A stretch of DNA of 64,000 bases, from the NCBI RefSeq assembly GCF_902506095.1, contig NZ_LR733293.1, positions 3,140,487-3,204,486 of the forward strand, written 5' to 3'. Position 1 is the first letter of the stretch. Each line of letters starts with the position of its first letter. A program made the translations under genes and the position numbers. This stretch comes from Arthrobacter sp. 9AX (GTDB lineage Bacteria; Actinomycetota; Actinomycetes; Actinomycetales; Micrococcaceae). This document shows, in pieces, positions 30,746 through 41,056 of this stretch. The notes beneath the pieces are model-generated. The model did no database searches and had not been told where the DNA came from. It saw nothing but the letters and a program-made list of their open reading frames with translations.

Positions 30746-31264
30746 TCAGGAAACGGTGCCGCTGGACTGCCGCACTTCTTCCGATTGACCCGGGTGGATC
30801 GTTTTCCGCCCGCGGCTGCCCTGTTTCAGAGAAACGAAAACGACCACCGCGGAGATCATTACGGCGCTGGCAACAAACATTGCGGTGGCGGGGTCCTTGG
30901 AGAGGAGCTGCGGAATGGCCCGCCCCGGCACGGTAACAGCAAAGGCAAAAGCCGTTGCGATACCGAGATAACTACCAACCATGTTTCCCAGGTGGGCGCG
31001 GATGTTCCCGCGTATGGCGCTGATCAGTCCCAACGTGACCGTCAAGATGGTGAATGCTGAGAGTCCGTGCAGCCAGGTGAAATGCCCGGCCGTCACGATC
31101 CAAAAGCTGCTAAAACAGACGTAGTACATGGCCAGGACCCACACATATCCCATCGTCCGGTGGACGCGGTCACGGCGTCGCCGAAGAATCTGAATCGGGC
31201 CGATTGCCAAAACAAACAGTGCTGCGATCACGTGGCTGGCAAGCAGCGCATTCCCGTGCTCCAT
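30746..31264 (-). CDS. DUF2306-like membrane protein
   Basis: This 172-residue protein has four hydrophobic helices. Conserved histidines lie near helix ends (ASHVIAALFVLAIGPIQILR, RVHRTMGYVWVL, GHFTWLHGLSAF), the pattern of the DUF2306 family of small membrane proteins, possibly haem- or quinone-related. The function is not known. The ATG at 31264 has TATCCT 6 nt upstream; an ATG two codons earlier overlaps that hexamer. It is divergent from a MerR regulator, an arrangement that commonly means control by that regulator. It converges with the DUF559-like gene, 17 bp apart. Confidence 0.8.
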   Translation of the reverse strand: MEHGNALLASHVIAALFVLAIGPIQILRRRRDRVHRTMGYVWVLAMYYVCFSSFWIVTAGHFTWLHGLSAFTILTVTLGLISAIRGNIRAHLGNMVGSYLGIATAFAFAVTVPGRAIPQLLSKDPATAMFVASAVMISAVVVFVSLKQGSRGRKTIHPGQSEEVRQSSGTVS

Positions 31265-31270
31265 GCTCAT

Positions 31271-31276
31271 AGGATA
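31271..31276 (-). promoter_or_regulatory. -10 element, probable leaderless start of the DUF2306-like gene
   Basis: TATCCT lies 6 nt before the ATG at 31264. It is the only one of the set without G at position 3. Confidence 0.45.
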
Positions 31277-31284
31277 GAAGCACT

Positions 31285-31310
31285 ATCTATGGATGTATAT
31301 CTGGATAGAT
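31285..31310. promoter_or_regulatory. Candidate MerR operator, AT-rich dyad
   Basis: ATCTAT and ATAGAT form perfect 6-bp inverted arms with a 14-bp spacer. They sit between the divergent DUF2306-like and MerR genes in a locally AT-rich stretch that also has GGATAG/CTATCC half-sites. Confidence 0.5.
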
Positions 31311-31360
31311 ATCGGGCCAACTACTATCCAAGAGCTTGGACAAAGCAGTAAGGAGGTGCC

Positions 31361-31987
31361 GTGCAACTGCAGGAGCTGAGCGAGCGGGCAAAAACACCCA
31401 CTGCCAGCATAAAGTTCTATCTGCGGGAGGGGCTGTTGCCTGTGGGTGAGACTATCCACGCCACGCGTGCGCAGTACTCGGAACGGCACGTAGAACGCTT
31501 GGAATTGATACAGGTTTTGCGCCGCGTGGTTGGACTCACGATCGAGCAGATCCGCTCGCTCGTCAGAATGGCGGATGACCGCGCCCCGCGACTTTCGCTG
31601 TTGGCCGCAGTTCAGCGAGTGGTGCTGAAGCTGGACGCCCCTGGCACCGGCAGCGGCGAGGCAGGCGCAGCGCCGTCAGACGCCGTCGTGCGCCTCAGGA
31701 GATGGCCTGACTATCCCAGCGAAGCGCGAGATGCCCTGAATGCTCACCTGCAGCTGATGGACAGCCTGAACATCAAGGTGGGTGAAGAGTTGCTGGACAT
31801 CTATAGCAGAGCGATGGACGACGTCGCTCGATTCGACATCGCAGTCACCGCTGCCCCGGGGAGCGCCGACCGGCTTATCCTCACAGCCGCCGTCGGCATG
31901 CATATGCACAGCCAACTGCTGCTGAGACTGCTTGCCCTAGCCCAAACCAGCCACAGCATCCGTCGTTTTGAACCGGGCGCTGGTTAG
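31361..31987 (+). CDS. MerR-family transcriptional regulator
   Basis: The N-terminal 70 residues of this 208-residue protein form a MerR winged helix-turn-helix (LSERAKTPTASIKFYLREGLL, YSERHVERLELIQVLRRVVGLTIEQI). The remainder is a helical effector domain without the cysteines of metal-sensing MerR proteins, so a small organic ligand is more likely. The GTG start is preceded by AAGGAGG. It is divergent from the DUF2306-like gene, with an AT-rich dyad between them, which fits autoregulation and control of that membrane protein. Confidence 0.88.
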   Translation: MQLQELSERAKTPTASIKFYLREGLLPVGETIHATRAQYSERHVERLELIQVLRRVVGLTIEQIRSLVRMADDRAPRLSLLAAVQRVVLKLDAPGTGSGEAGAAPSDAVVRLRRWPDYPSEARDALNAHLQLMDSLNIKVGEELLDIYSRAMDDVARFDIAVTAAPGSADRLILTAAVGMHMHSQLLLRLLALAQTSHSIRRFEPGAG

Positions 31988-31993
31988 CCGGCC

Positions 31994-32243
31994 GGAAGGT
32001 GATGGCGCGTCCCTGCAAACCCGCGGAAGGTGATGGCGCGTCCCCAGCAAACCTGCGGAAGGTGATGGCGCGTCCCCAGCAAACCCGCGGAAGGTGATGG
32101 CGCGTCCCCAGCAAACCCGCGGAAGGTGATGGCGCGTCAACGACGGACGCTCCCCCACCGATCACGGTGAGGGAGCGTCAGGTCAAAAACTGCAGTAGGT
32201 GAAAGAGCGTTGCGTGAAAACCTGCAGGAAGTGAGAGAGCGTT
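31994..32243. repeat. Eight-unit tandem repeat array, 32-bp period
   Basis: Units begin GGTGA (the last AGTGA) at 31998, 32029, 32061, 32093, 32125, 32166, 32198 and 32230; spacings are 31, 32, 32, 32, 41, 32 and 32. Units 1-5 are nearly identical (GGTGATGGCGCGTC core). Units 6-8 have diverged to GGTGAGGGAGCGTC and GTGAGAGAGCGTT but keep the same skeleton G/AGTGANNGNGCGT, then AAA and TGCRG. It fills the gap between the MerR gene and ino1. There is no coding frame and there are no spacers, so it is not CRISPR. Confidence 0.93.
32146..32179. other. Long hairpin within the repeat array
   Basis: GACGCTCCCCCACCG / CGGTGAGGGAGCGTC form 15-bp arms with one mismatch around a 4-nt loop. It lies at the junction where the 32-bp phase slips to 41 bp, so one unit is present in inverted orientation. 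Confidence 0.85.
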
Positions 32244-32250
32244 GTGGGGC

Positions 32251-33336
32251 TTAGCGCTCGAGGTCCCCGCGGATGAAGGCTTCCACCTTTTCGCGGGCGA
32301 GGTCGTCGTTGAACTGCTCCGGCGGGGACTTCATGAAGTAGCTCGATGCGGAGAGCAGCGGGCCGCCGATGCCGCGGTCCAGGCCGATCTTGGCGGCGCG
32401 GATAGCGTCGATGATCACACCGGCAGAGTTGGGTGAGTCCCAGACCTCCAGCTTGTACTCCAGGGACACCGGGGCGTCACCGAAGTTGCGGCCCTCGAGG
32501 CGGACGAAGGCCCACTTGCGGTCATCGAGCCACTGGACGTAGTCGGACGGACCGATGTGGACGTCCTTGGCAGCCAGCTCGGCCTCGACGTTGGAGGTCA
32601 CGGCCTGGGTCTTGGAGATCTTCTTGGACTCCAGGCGGTCGCGCTCCAGCATGTTCTTGAAGTCCATGTTGCCGCCGACATTGAGCTGGTACGTACGGTC
32701 CAGGGTAACGCCGCGGTCTTCGAACAGTTTGGCCATCACGCGGTGCGTGATGGTTGCCCCGATCTGGCTCTTGATGTCGTCGCCCACGATCGGCACGCCC
32801 GCGGCGGTGAACTTGTCCGCCCATTCCTTGGTGCCGGCGATGAACACGGGCAGGGCGTTGACGAAGCCCACGCCGGCGTCGATGGCGCACTGGGCATAGA
32901 ACTCGGCAGCTTCCTGCGAACCAACGGGCAGGTAGCAGACCATCACGTCAACAGCAGCGTCCTTGAGCGCCTGGACAACGTCCACGGGCTCTTCGGTGGA
33001 CTGTTCGATGGTCTCGAGGTAGTACTTGCCGAGGCCGTCGAGGGTGTGGCCGCGCTGGACAGTGACGCCGGTGGGCGGCACGTCAGCGATCTTGATGGTG
33101 TTGTTTTCGCTTGCCAGGATGGCGTCGGCCAGGTCAACGCCCACCTTCTTGCCGTCGACATCGAACGCGGCGACAAACTGAACGTCGCCGACGTGGTACT
33201 GGCCGAACTCAACGTGCATCAGGCCCGGAATCGTGGCCTTGGGATCGGCATCCTTGTAGTACTGGACGCCCTGGACCAGCGAAGCGGCGCAGTTTCCTAC
33301 GCCGACGATTGCAACACGAATCGGATGTGAAGACAC
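32251..33336 (-). CDS. ino1: Inositol-3-phosphate synthase
   Basis: This 361-residue NAD-dependent enzyme isomerises glucose-6-phosphate to 1L-myo-inositol-1(3)-phosphate, precursor of mycothiol and phosphatidylinositol. The NAD loop [14 protein letters not shown] is at the N-terminus. Family blocks include [27 protein letters not shown] and the lysine-rich active-site region [11 protein letters not shown]. The start has AAAGGAG just upstream. The product is used by MshA, encoded 4-6 kb away. Confidence 0.95.
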   Translation of the reverse strand: MSSHPIRVAIVGVGNCAASLVQGVQYYKDADPKATIPGLMHVEFGQYHVGDVQFVAAFDVDGKKVGVDLADAILASENNTIKIADVPPTGVTVQRGHTLDGLGKYYLETIEQSTEEPVDVVQALKDAAVDVMVCYLPVGSQEAAEFYAQCAIDAGVGFVNALPVFIAGTKEWADKFTAAGVPIVGDDIKSQIGATITHRVMAKLFEDRGVTLDRTYQLNVGGNMDFKNMLERDRLESKKISKTQAVTSNVEAELAAKDVHIGPSDYVQWLDDRKWAFVRLEGRNFGDAPVSLEYKLEVWDSPNSAGVIIDAIRAAKIGLDRGIGGPLLSASSYFMKSPPEQFNDDLAREKVEAFIRGDLER

Positions 33337-33445
33337 GGAACTCCTTTAGGACAAACGTCAGCCGGCCGGTTCGGCTTCGAGGGGAAGTACGACGACGGCC
33401 GGCAGGCTCGGCGCCGCGCGGCGCCTTTTCATATTACCCAACACA

Positions 33446-33475
33446 GCGGGACGGAGGCTTGTTCCCCCGTCCCGC
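33446..33475 (-). terminator. Probable terminator of the aldo/keto reductase gene
   Basis: GCGGGACGG / CCGTCCCGC form a perfect 9-bp stem 24 bp past the stop; the T-run is poor. Confidence 0.55.
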
Positions 33476-33498
33476 CTCTTGGAATGACAGAGCGGAAG

Positions 33499-34539
<1,041 letters not shown>

Positions 34540-34546
34540 ACGTTCC

Positions 34547-34552
34547 ATCCTG
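34547..34552 (-). promoter_or_regulatory. -10 element, possible leaderless start of the aldo/keto reductase
   Basis: CAGGAT lies 7 nt before the ATG at 34539. It could also serve as a weak AGGA ribosome site. Confidence 0.4.
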
Positions 34553-34641
34553 CCAGTTGTGACCGGCGCAACAGAGGATGCCGGGAAAGTTACGCCGCGG
34601 GCTGACAGGCGGCAGCACGCGGCGTAACTTTCCGGCAGGAA

Positions 34642-36411
34642 TCAGGACTTCAGGATCGCCGCGCTCCACGGCGCCAAGGCGAGGGCCTCGCCATCCAGGC
34701 CGGTTGCCTCGTCGGTGGACAGCAGCACCGTTCCGGAAACATCGTCCAGACGCACCTTGGCGTCGGAGAAGTTCAGCAGCACCTCGACGCTCCCCCGCCG
34801 GAACCGCAGCCAGCCGGCGTCGTCGTCGAACGTTACGTCCGTCTCCCTGAACCCAAGACCGGCCAGCTCGGAATGCTCCCGCCGCAGCGCCGTGAGAGCG
34901 CGGTAAAGCTCCAGGAGCCTGGCGTGGTCTCCGCCGGCGGCCTCGTTCCAGTCCAGCTTGGACCTGCGGAAGGTTTCCGGATCCTGGGGATCGGGCACGA
35001 CGGCGGGATCCCACCCCATGCGCTCGAACTCCTTGATGCGCCCTTCCGCAGTCGCCTTGCCAAGCTCCGGTTCCGGGTGCGAGGTGAAGAACTGCCACGG
35101 CGTGCTGGCGGCGAATTCCTCCCCCATGAACAGCATCGGCGTGAAGGGCGACGTCAGCGTAAGGACTGCGGCCACCGCCAGCTGCCCGTGGGACAGCGAC
35201 TGCGAGAGCCTGTCCCCCGTGGCCCGGTTGCCGATCTGGTCGTGGTTCTGGTCGCACACCACCAGCGCCGCCGGGTGGACCAGCGAGGCGTTGATGGGCC
35301 GTCCGTGGTGCCGGCCGCGGAAGCTGGAGTAGGTTCCGTCGTGCAGGAAACCGTCCTTCAGGACCTTTGCCAGGACTGCGAGTGATTCGAAATCAGAGTA
35401 GTACCCGGTGGTTTCGCCGCTGACGTTCACGTGCACGGCGTGGTGGAAGTCATCGCTCCACTGCCCGTCCAGCCCGTAGCCGTTGGCGTCCCGCGGGTAG
35501 ATCAGGCGCGGGTTGTTCAGGTCCGATTCGGCAATCAGGATTTTCGGCAGCCCGGTTTCGGCCGAGACCGCGTCGCCCAGTGCACCGAACTCTTCCAGGA
35601 TGTGCACGGCCCGCTCGTCGCGCAGGGCGTGTACGGCGTCAAGCCTCAGCCCGTCCACATGGTAGTCCCGGAGCCACAGCGCCAGATTGTCCAGGATGTA
35701 CTCCCGCACCACGTCAGAGCCGGGACCGTCCAGGTTCACGGAGTCGCCCCACGTGTTGGCGTCCCCCTGCTTCAGGTACGGGCCGAACCTGGGCAGGTAG
35801 TTGCCGCTGGGGCCGAGGTGGTTGTACACCACGTCCTGGATGACGCCGATGCCGGCGGCGTGCGCTGCGTCCACGAAACGCTGGTAGGCCGCAGGCCCGC
35901 CGTAGCCCTCGTGGACGGCGTACCACTGCACGCCGTCGTAGCCCCAGTTGTGCGTGCCGTTAAAGCCGTTGACCGGGAGCAGTTCCACAAAGTCGACGCC
36001 CAGGTCCGCCAGGTAGCCCAGCTTCCCGGCGGCGGCGTCCAGCGTCCCCTCGGGCGTGAAGGTGCCCACGTGGAGTTCGTAGATCACCGAGCCCCGCAGG
36101 TCCTTGCCCTTCCAGCCGGCGTCCTGCCAGACGTGCGCGGAGGGATCAAAGGTTCGGGAGAGCTCGTGGACTCCGGCGGGCAGCCGGCGCGAGCGCGGAT
36201 CGGGCAGCGGGTGGCCGTCCCCGTCCAGCAGGTAGCCATAATCCACTTCAGCCTCATCCGGAGCGTCTGGAGCGGTCCACCACCCCTCTGTTCCCGGTGC
36301 TGTCTCTTTCTGAACCATCGGATACTGCCGGCCGTTCGCCTGCAGGATCACCGATTGCGCGTCCGGTGCCCAAACGTCGAAACGCCCGGGCCCGCTGTTG
36401 ACGAGGGTCAT
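34642..36411 (-). CDS. treZ: Malto-oligosyltrehalose trehalohydrolase
   Basis: TreZ releases trehalose from the maltooligosyl-trehalose made by TreY. The 589-residue GH13 protein has an N-terminal carbohydrate-binding module-like sandwich ([17 protein letters not shown]), then the barrel with [17 protein letters not shown]. The nucleophile segment is D-G-L-R-L-D-A-V-H and the acid segment is I-A-E-S-D-L. It overlaps treY by 4 bp as the last gene of treX-treY-treZ. Confidence 0.95.
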   Translation of the reverse strand: MTLVNSGPGRFDVWAPDAQSVILQANGRQYPMVQKETAPGTEGWWTAPDAPDEAEVDYGYLLDGDGHPLPDPRSRRLPAGVHELSRTFDPSAHVWQDAGWKGKDLRGSVIYELHVGTFTPEGTLDAAAGKLGYLADLGVDFVELLPVNGFNGTHNWGYDGVQWYAVHEGYGGPAAYQRFVDAAHAAGIGVIQDVVYNHLGPSGNYLPRFGPYLKQGDANTWGDSVNLDGPGSDVVREYILDNLALWLRDYHVDGLRLDAVHALRDERAVHILEEFGALGDAVSAETGLPKILIAESDLNNPRLIYPRDANGYGLDGQWSDDFHHAVHVNVSGETTGYYSDFESLAVLAKVLKDGFLHDGTYSSFRGRHHGRPINASLVHPAALVVCDQNHDQIGNRATGDRLSQSLSHGQLAVAAVLTLTSPFTPMLFMGEEFAASTPWQFFTSHPEPELGKATAEGRIKEFERMGWDPAVVPDPQDPETFRRSKLDWNEAAGGDHARLLELYRALTALRREHSELAGLGFRETDVTFDDDAGWLRFRRGSVEVLLNFSDAKVRLDDVSGTVLLSTDEATGLDGEALALAPWSAAILKS

Positions 36412-38735
36412 GCTTTATCTCCGTCCACGGGTACCAGCAAAGCCACCGGGTAGGTACCCAGCACATCAGCCACCGAAACCGCGCCGGGCCCGTACGCGGC
36501 GCCGGTCAGCTCGTCAAGGACAGGGACTGAAAGTTCGACGGCGGTGTCCCGCCAGCCGCCGCCGGCCGCCAGTCCGGCGGGCAGCCGGGTGGCCAGCGTC
36601 AAGGCGCCGGGCGTTCCTTCCGTTCCGCGGTGGAACGCGAGCAGGTGCCCTGCCGCAGTGCCGGACGCGCTCACCGCGGTGTAGCCCTGGAACAGTTCGG
36701 GCCGGTCGCGGCGCAGCCGGAGGGCGCGCGAGGTGACCAGCAGCTTGCTGGCTTCCGTTCCCGCGTCAGGCAACGTGCCGCCGTCGAGCTTTGCCAGCTC
36801 CTCCTGGCGGACTGCGAAGTCCACCGGGCGCCGGTTGTCCGGATCGGTCAGGGACCGTTCCCAGAACTCACTGCCCTGGTACACGTCCGGAACACCCGGC
36901 ATGGTCAGCTGGACCAGCTTGGCGGACACCGAGTTGGAGGCGGCGTAGGAATCGATCCGCGCCACGAAGTCCTCCACCACCCTGGTGACCCGCTCGTCGT
37001 CGAACACCGCATCAACAGCGGCCTTGACCCGGGACTCGAACTCTTCGTCAGGGTCCGTCCATTTGGTGGAGTTCCCTGCCTCCCGGGCAGCCTTTTCGGC
37101 ATACCCCTGGAGCCGCGTCCTGCTCGCCGGCCACGCGCCAATAATGGCCTGCCATAGCAGGTTCTCGTAGGGCCCGTCCGGAATCGGGGCTAGCTTGCGC
37201 AGGGTTTGCAGAGCTTCGCTCCACTCCTGCGGCACCTCGGCAATGACGGAGATCCGGGCCCTGGCGTCCTCGCTGCGCTTGGTGTCGTGGGTGGACAGGG
37301 TGGTCATGGAGTGGGGAAGCTCCTGTTGGCGCCGGACCATCCGGCGGTGGAATTCCTCCGGTGACACGGCGAACTCGGTGGGTTCAGCACCCACCTCCGT
37401 CAGCGTGCCCAGCCGGGTATAGCGGTAGAACGCTGTGTCCTCCACGCCCTTGGCCATCACCATGCCCGAGGTCTGCTGGAAGCGGACCGCGAGCGGGTCG
37501 GCCGGGTCCAGGAGCAGCGGCAACAGCGTACCCACCGCGACCTCCAGCTCGGGCCGGTATGCCGCGGCGGACTCGCAGGCTTCCTTGAGGACGTCAGCGC
37601 CAGTGGGCAAGTACGACCGGTACACCGGGAAGGCGGCAATGATCTCGGCGAGGGCATCAGCCGCCGCCTCCACCGAAAGCCCGTGGGAATCGGGAACCAG
37701 CCGGGCCAGCCGCAGCACCTCGGACCGCAGGATCCCGTCCGCGATCATCCGCTTGGTGCCACGGATCATCTCCGCGTAGTCTGCCGGAACGTCAGAGCCC
37801 CGCAGCGCGGCATCCAGCGAGTCCAGCGCCTGCTCACCGGCCGGGTCAACAAAAACCCGGTCCACGTCAGCCAGGGCGTCGTACCCGGTAGTCCCTTCCG
37901 TGGCGAACTCCCCCGGCAGGGTCTCGCCCGGCTCGAGGATCTTCTCCACCAGGATGTAGGCGCCGCCGCTGAGGTCCTTCAGCCAGCGCAGGTAGCCCAC
38001 AGGGTCGGCCAGGCCGTCCGGGTGGTCCACCCGGAGGCCGTCCACCAGCCCCTCGCGGAACCAGCGGCCCACCTCGGCATGGGCTTCCTCGAACACGTGC
38101 GGGTTTTCCACCCGGATCCCGGCCAGCGTGGTCACGGCGAAGAAGCGCCGGTAGTTCAGCTCGGCGTCCGCCCGGCGCCAGCCAATCAGCTCGTAGTGCT
38201 GGCGGCTGTGCACCTCCTGCGGCGAGTCCCCTTCCGAGAACGTGCCGGGAGCGATCGGGAAGCGGTGGTCGTAGTAGCGGAGCTCGCCGTCCTTGATCTC
38301 CAGCTTGTCCAGGTCCTCATCCGAGCCAAGCATGGGCAGCCGGATCTTGCCTCCGGCCAGTTCCCATTCGACGTCGAACGCCTCGGCGTACGGCGACTCC
38401 CGCCCAAGCCGAAGCAGGGACCACCACCAGGGGTTCTGCACCGGGGTGGCAACACCGACGTGGTTGGGCACGATATCCACCAGAACGCCCATACCGTGCT
38501 CCCGTGCCGCGCGGGACAGCGCCAGCAGCCCTTCCGGGCCGCCCCGCTCCGGATCAACGGCGGAGGGATCGGTCACGTCGTAGCCGTGGTCCGAGCCCTG
38601 CTCCGCCGTCAGGATGGGTGAAAGGTACACCCAGTCCACCCCGAGCGACTTCAGGTACGGGACCTGCTCGGCGGCATCAAACAGAGTGAAGCTGCTGCGG
38701 ATCTGGAGGCGGTAGGTGGAGGCCGGGACCCTCAC
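36408..38735 (-). CDS. treY: Maltooligosyl trehalose synthase
   Basis: TreY converts the reducing-end alpha-1,4 link of a maltodextrin to an alpha,alpha-1,1 link. The 775-residue GH13 protein opens with [19 protein letters not shown], a TreY signature. It then has VDIVPNHVG and the nucleophile motif [11 protein letters not shown]. It overlaps treX upstream and treZ downstream by 4 bp each. Confidence 0.95.
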   Translation of the reverse strand: MRVPASTYRLQIRSSFTLFDAAEQVPYLKSLGVDWVYLSPILTAEQGSDHGYDVTDPSAVDPERGGPEGLLALSRAAREHGMGVLVDIVPNHVGVATPVQNPWWWSLLRLGRESPYAEAFDVEWELAGGKIRLPMLGSDEDLDKLEIKDGELRYYDHRFPIAPGTFSEGDSPQEVHSRQHYELIGWRRADAELNYRRFFAVTTLAGIRVENPHVFEEAHAEVGRWFREGLVDGLRVDHPDGLADPVGYLRWLKDLSGGAYILVEKILEPGETLPGEFATEGTTGYDALADVDRVFVDPAGEQALDSLDAALRGSDVPADYAEMIRGTKRMIADGILRSEVLRLARLVPDSHGLSVEAAADALAEIIAAFPVYRSYLPTGADVLKEACESAAAYRPELEVAVGTLLPLLLDPADPLAVRFQQTSGMVMAKGVEDTAFYRYTRLGTLTEVGAEPTEFAVSPEEFHRRMVRRQQELPHSMTTLSTHDTKRSEDARARISVIAEVPQEWSEALQTLRKLAPIPDGPYENLLWQAIIGAWPASRTRLQGYAEKAAREAGNSTKWTDPDEEFESRVKAAVDAVFDDERVTRVVEDFVARIDSYAASNSVSAKLVQLTMPGVPDVYQGSEFWERSLTDPDNRRPVDFAVRQEELAKLDGGTLPDAGTEASKLLVTSRALRLRRDRPELFQGYTAVSASGTAAGHLLAFHRGTEGTPGALTLATRLPAGLAAGGGWRDTAVELSVPVLDELTGAAYGPGAVSVADVLGTYPVALLVPVDGDKA

Positions 38736-40987
38736 TGTTTGCTGTCCTTCCGCGAGCCCACCTTTGTTGTTTTCCCGGGTTCAGCGATCACAGGGGTGCT
38801 GATGGACTCAGCCTCGCTTGTAGTGGCCTGGGTCAAGGCTGCCAGGGAGGCGGCCACCGAGTGGTCAGGCTCTACTTCCTCGACTTGGTGGGCTCGCAGA
38901 ACCACCAGGGATTTGGCTTCCACGGGCAGGGAAACCCCGGCGGTAACCGGCTCGGTGTCCGCGTTGTGCCCGGCGGTGTCGATCATGATGTCCCAGGCAG
39001 GAGCGAACTCGTCCGAGGGCAGCGTGAACTTGACGGTGTCGTCGTGAGCGTTGAAGTACAGCAGGAAGTTCACGTCGGTGATCCTGCGGCCCCTGCTGTC
39101 CTTGCCCTGGATGCCGTCTCCATTGAGGAACACGCCAACAGACCGGCCGAAGCCGCTGTCCCAGGCCTCGGGCTTCATGATTTCGCCCTCGGGGTCCAGC
39201 CATACGATGTCCGGCAGCCGCTCACCTTCGCCTCTCAGGACGGGACGGCCGTCGAAGAAGCGGCTGCGGCGGAAGGTTGGGTGCTTGGCGCGCAGGGCGT
39301 TGACTGCGGCGGTGAATTCCACCAGGGGCTGGTCGATGGTTTCCCAGTTGATCCAGGTCAGCTCGGAGTCCTGGCAATACCCGTTGTTATTGCCCTGCTG
39401 GGTGCGTCCCAGCTCGTCACCGTGCAGGAGCATCGGCACGCCCTGGGACAGGAGCAGCGAAGCGATGAAGTTCCGCTGCTGGCGGGCCCGCAGTGACAGG
39501 ACCTCGGGATCGTCCGTAGGGCCTTCAACGCCGCAGTTCCAGGACCGGTTGTGGGATTCGCCGTCGTTGTTTCCCTCGCCGTTGGCGTCGTTGTGCTTCT
39601 CGTTGTAGGACACCAGGTCCGCCAGGGTGAAGCCGTCGTGTGCGGTGACGAAGTTGATGGATGCCACAGGCCGGCGGCCGGAGTGCTCGTACAGGTCAGC
39701 GGAGCCGGTAATGCGGGAGGCAAACTCGCCCAGCGTGGCAGGCTCGCCGCGCCAGAAGTCGCGGACGGTGTCGCGGTACTTGCCGTTCCACTCCGTCCAC
39801 TGCGGCGGGAAGTTGCCCACCTGGTAACCGCCGGGCCCCACGTCCCACGGCTCGGCAATGAGCTTGACCTGGGAGACTACGGGGTCCTGCTGGATGAGTT
39901 CGAAGAAGGTGGACAGTTTGTCCACGTCGTAGAACTCGCGGGCCAGGGTGGAGGCGAGGTCGAAGCGGAAGCCATCCACGTGCATCTCGGTGACCCAGTA
40001 GCGCAACGAGTCCATCAGCAGCTGCAGCGAGTGCGGCTGGCGGACGTTCAGCGAGTTGCCGGTGCCGGTGTAGTCCATGTAGTGCTTTTCGTCGCCCTCC
40101 ATCAACCGGTAGTAGGCGGCGTTGTCGATGCCCTTGAAGGACAGCGTGGGGCCCAGGTGGTTGCCTTCGGCGGTGTGGTTGTAGACCACGTCCAGGATGA
40201 CCTCGATGCCGGCCTTGTGCAGGGAACGGACCATGGCTTTGAAGTCCTGGACCTGCTGGCCGGTGTCGCCGGTGGAGCTGTAGGTGTTCTGCGGCGCGAA
40301 GAAGCCGATGGTGTTGTAGCCCCAGTAGTTGTTCAGGCCCTTGTCCTGCAGGGTGCCGTCATTGACGAACTGGTGCACGGGCATGAGCTCGATGGCGGTG
40401 ACGCCCAGCTTCTGCAGGTGCGAAATGACGGCCGGGTGCGCCACGCCGGCGTAGGTGCCGCGCTGTTCCTCGGGAATCTCCGGGTGCAGCTGGGTGAGGC
40501 CCTTGACGTGGGCTTCGTAGATGACGGACTCGTGGTAAGGGATCCGGAGGTTCTGGTCGCCTTCCCAGTCGAAGAACGGGTTGATGACCACGCCCATCAT
40601 CATGTGGCTGGCGGAGTCCTCGTTGTTGATGGAGTCCGGCTCGCCCAGGTTGTACGTGAACAGAGACGGGTCCCAGTCAACCTGGCCATGGACGGCCTTG
40701 GCGTAGGGGTCCAGCAGGAGCTTGTGGGGGTTGAAGCGGTTGCCCGAGGCGGGGTCGTAAGGTCCGTGGACCCGGTAACCGTACTTCTGGCCCGGCTGGA
40801 CCTGCGGGATGTAGCAGTGCCAGACGTACCCGTCCACCTCGTCCAGGGTGATGCGGGTTTCCTCGCCGTCCTCGTCGAAGAGGCACAGTTCCACTTTTTC
40901 GGCACGTTCGCTGAACAGCGCAAAGTTGGTGCCGGTTCCGTTAAACGTGGCGCCAAGGGGATAAGCCGATCCAGGCCAGACTTCCAT
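38732..40987 (-). CDS. treX: Glycogen debranching enzyme TreX/GlgX
   Basis: This 751-residue GH13 isoamylase-type enzyme cuts alpha-1,6 branches of glycogen to supply linear dextrins to TreY. It has an N-terminal CBM48-like domain ([20 protein letters not shown]), [23 protein letters not shown] and V-T-A-H-D-G. The ATG at 40987 was chosen because GAGGAGC lies at optimal distance; the earlier in-frame ATG contains that site. It heads the treX-treY-treZ operon. Confidence 0.94.
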   Translation of the reverse strand: MEVWPGSAYPLGATFNGTGTNFALFSERAEKVELCLFDEDGEETRITLDEVDGYVWHCYIPQVQPGQKYGYRVHGPYDPASGNRFNPHKLLLDPYAKAVHGQVDWDPSLFTYNLGEPDSINNEDSASHMMMGVVINPFFDWEGDQNLRIPYHESVIYEAHVKGLTQLHPEIPEEQRGTYAGVAHPAVISHLQKLGVTAIELMPVHQFVNDGTLQDKGLNNYWGYNTIGFFAPQNTYSSTGDTGQQVQDFKAMVRSLHKAGIEVILDVVYNHTAEGNHLGPTLSFKGIDNAAYYRLMEGDEKHYMDYTGTGNSLNVRQPHSLQLLMDSLRYWVTEMHVDGFRFDLASTLAREFYDVDKLSTFFELIQQDPVVSQVKLIAEPWDVGPGGYQVGNFPPQWTEWNGKYRDTVRDFWRGEPATLGEFASRITGSADLYEHSGRRPVASINFVTAHDGFTLADLVSYNEKHNDANGEGNNDGESHNRSWNCGVEGPTDDPEVLSLRARQQRNFIASLLLSQGVPMLLHGDELGRTQQGNNNGYCQDSELTWINWETIDQPLVEFTAAVNALRAKHPTFRRSRFFDGRPVLRGEGERLPDIVWLDPEGEIMKPEAWDSGFGRSVGVFLNGDGIQGKDSRGRRITDVNFLLYFNAHDDTVKFTLPSDEFAPAWDIMIDTAGHNADTEPVTAGVSLPVEAKSLVVLRAHQVEEVEPDHSVAASLAALTQATTSEAESISTPVIAEPGKTTKVGSRKDSKQ

Positions 40988-41056
40988 AATGCTCCTCATT
41001 TATGATTCGACAGCAGAGGCCCATGGAACGCTTCTGCTGTCCGTGCGAACTTATGC

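Noticed and set aside
31994..32243. CRISPR-like array (regular repeats of about 32 bp)
   Set aside because: The units abut directly with no unique spacers, the sequence drifts along the whole unit, and there are no cas genes in the window.
33410..33425. Perfect palindrome GGCGCC-GCGC-GGCGCC followed by TTTT, as a plus-strand terminator
   Set aside because: No plus-strand gene lies upstream that it could terminate. It may be part of the ino1 leader, but I see nothing to support a specific role.
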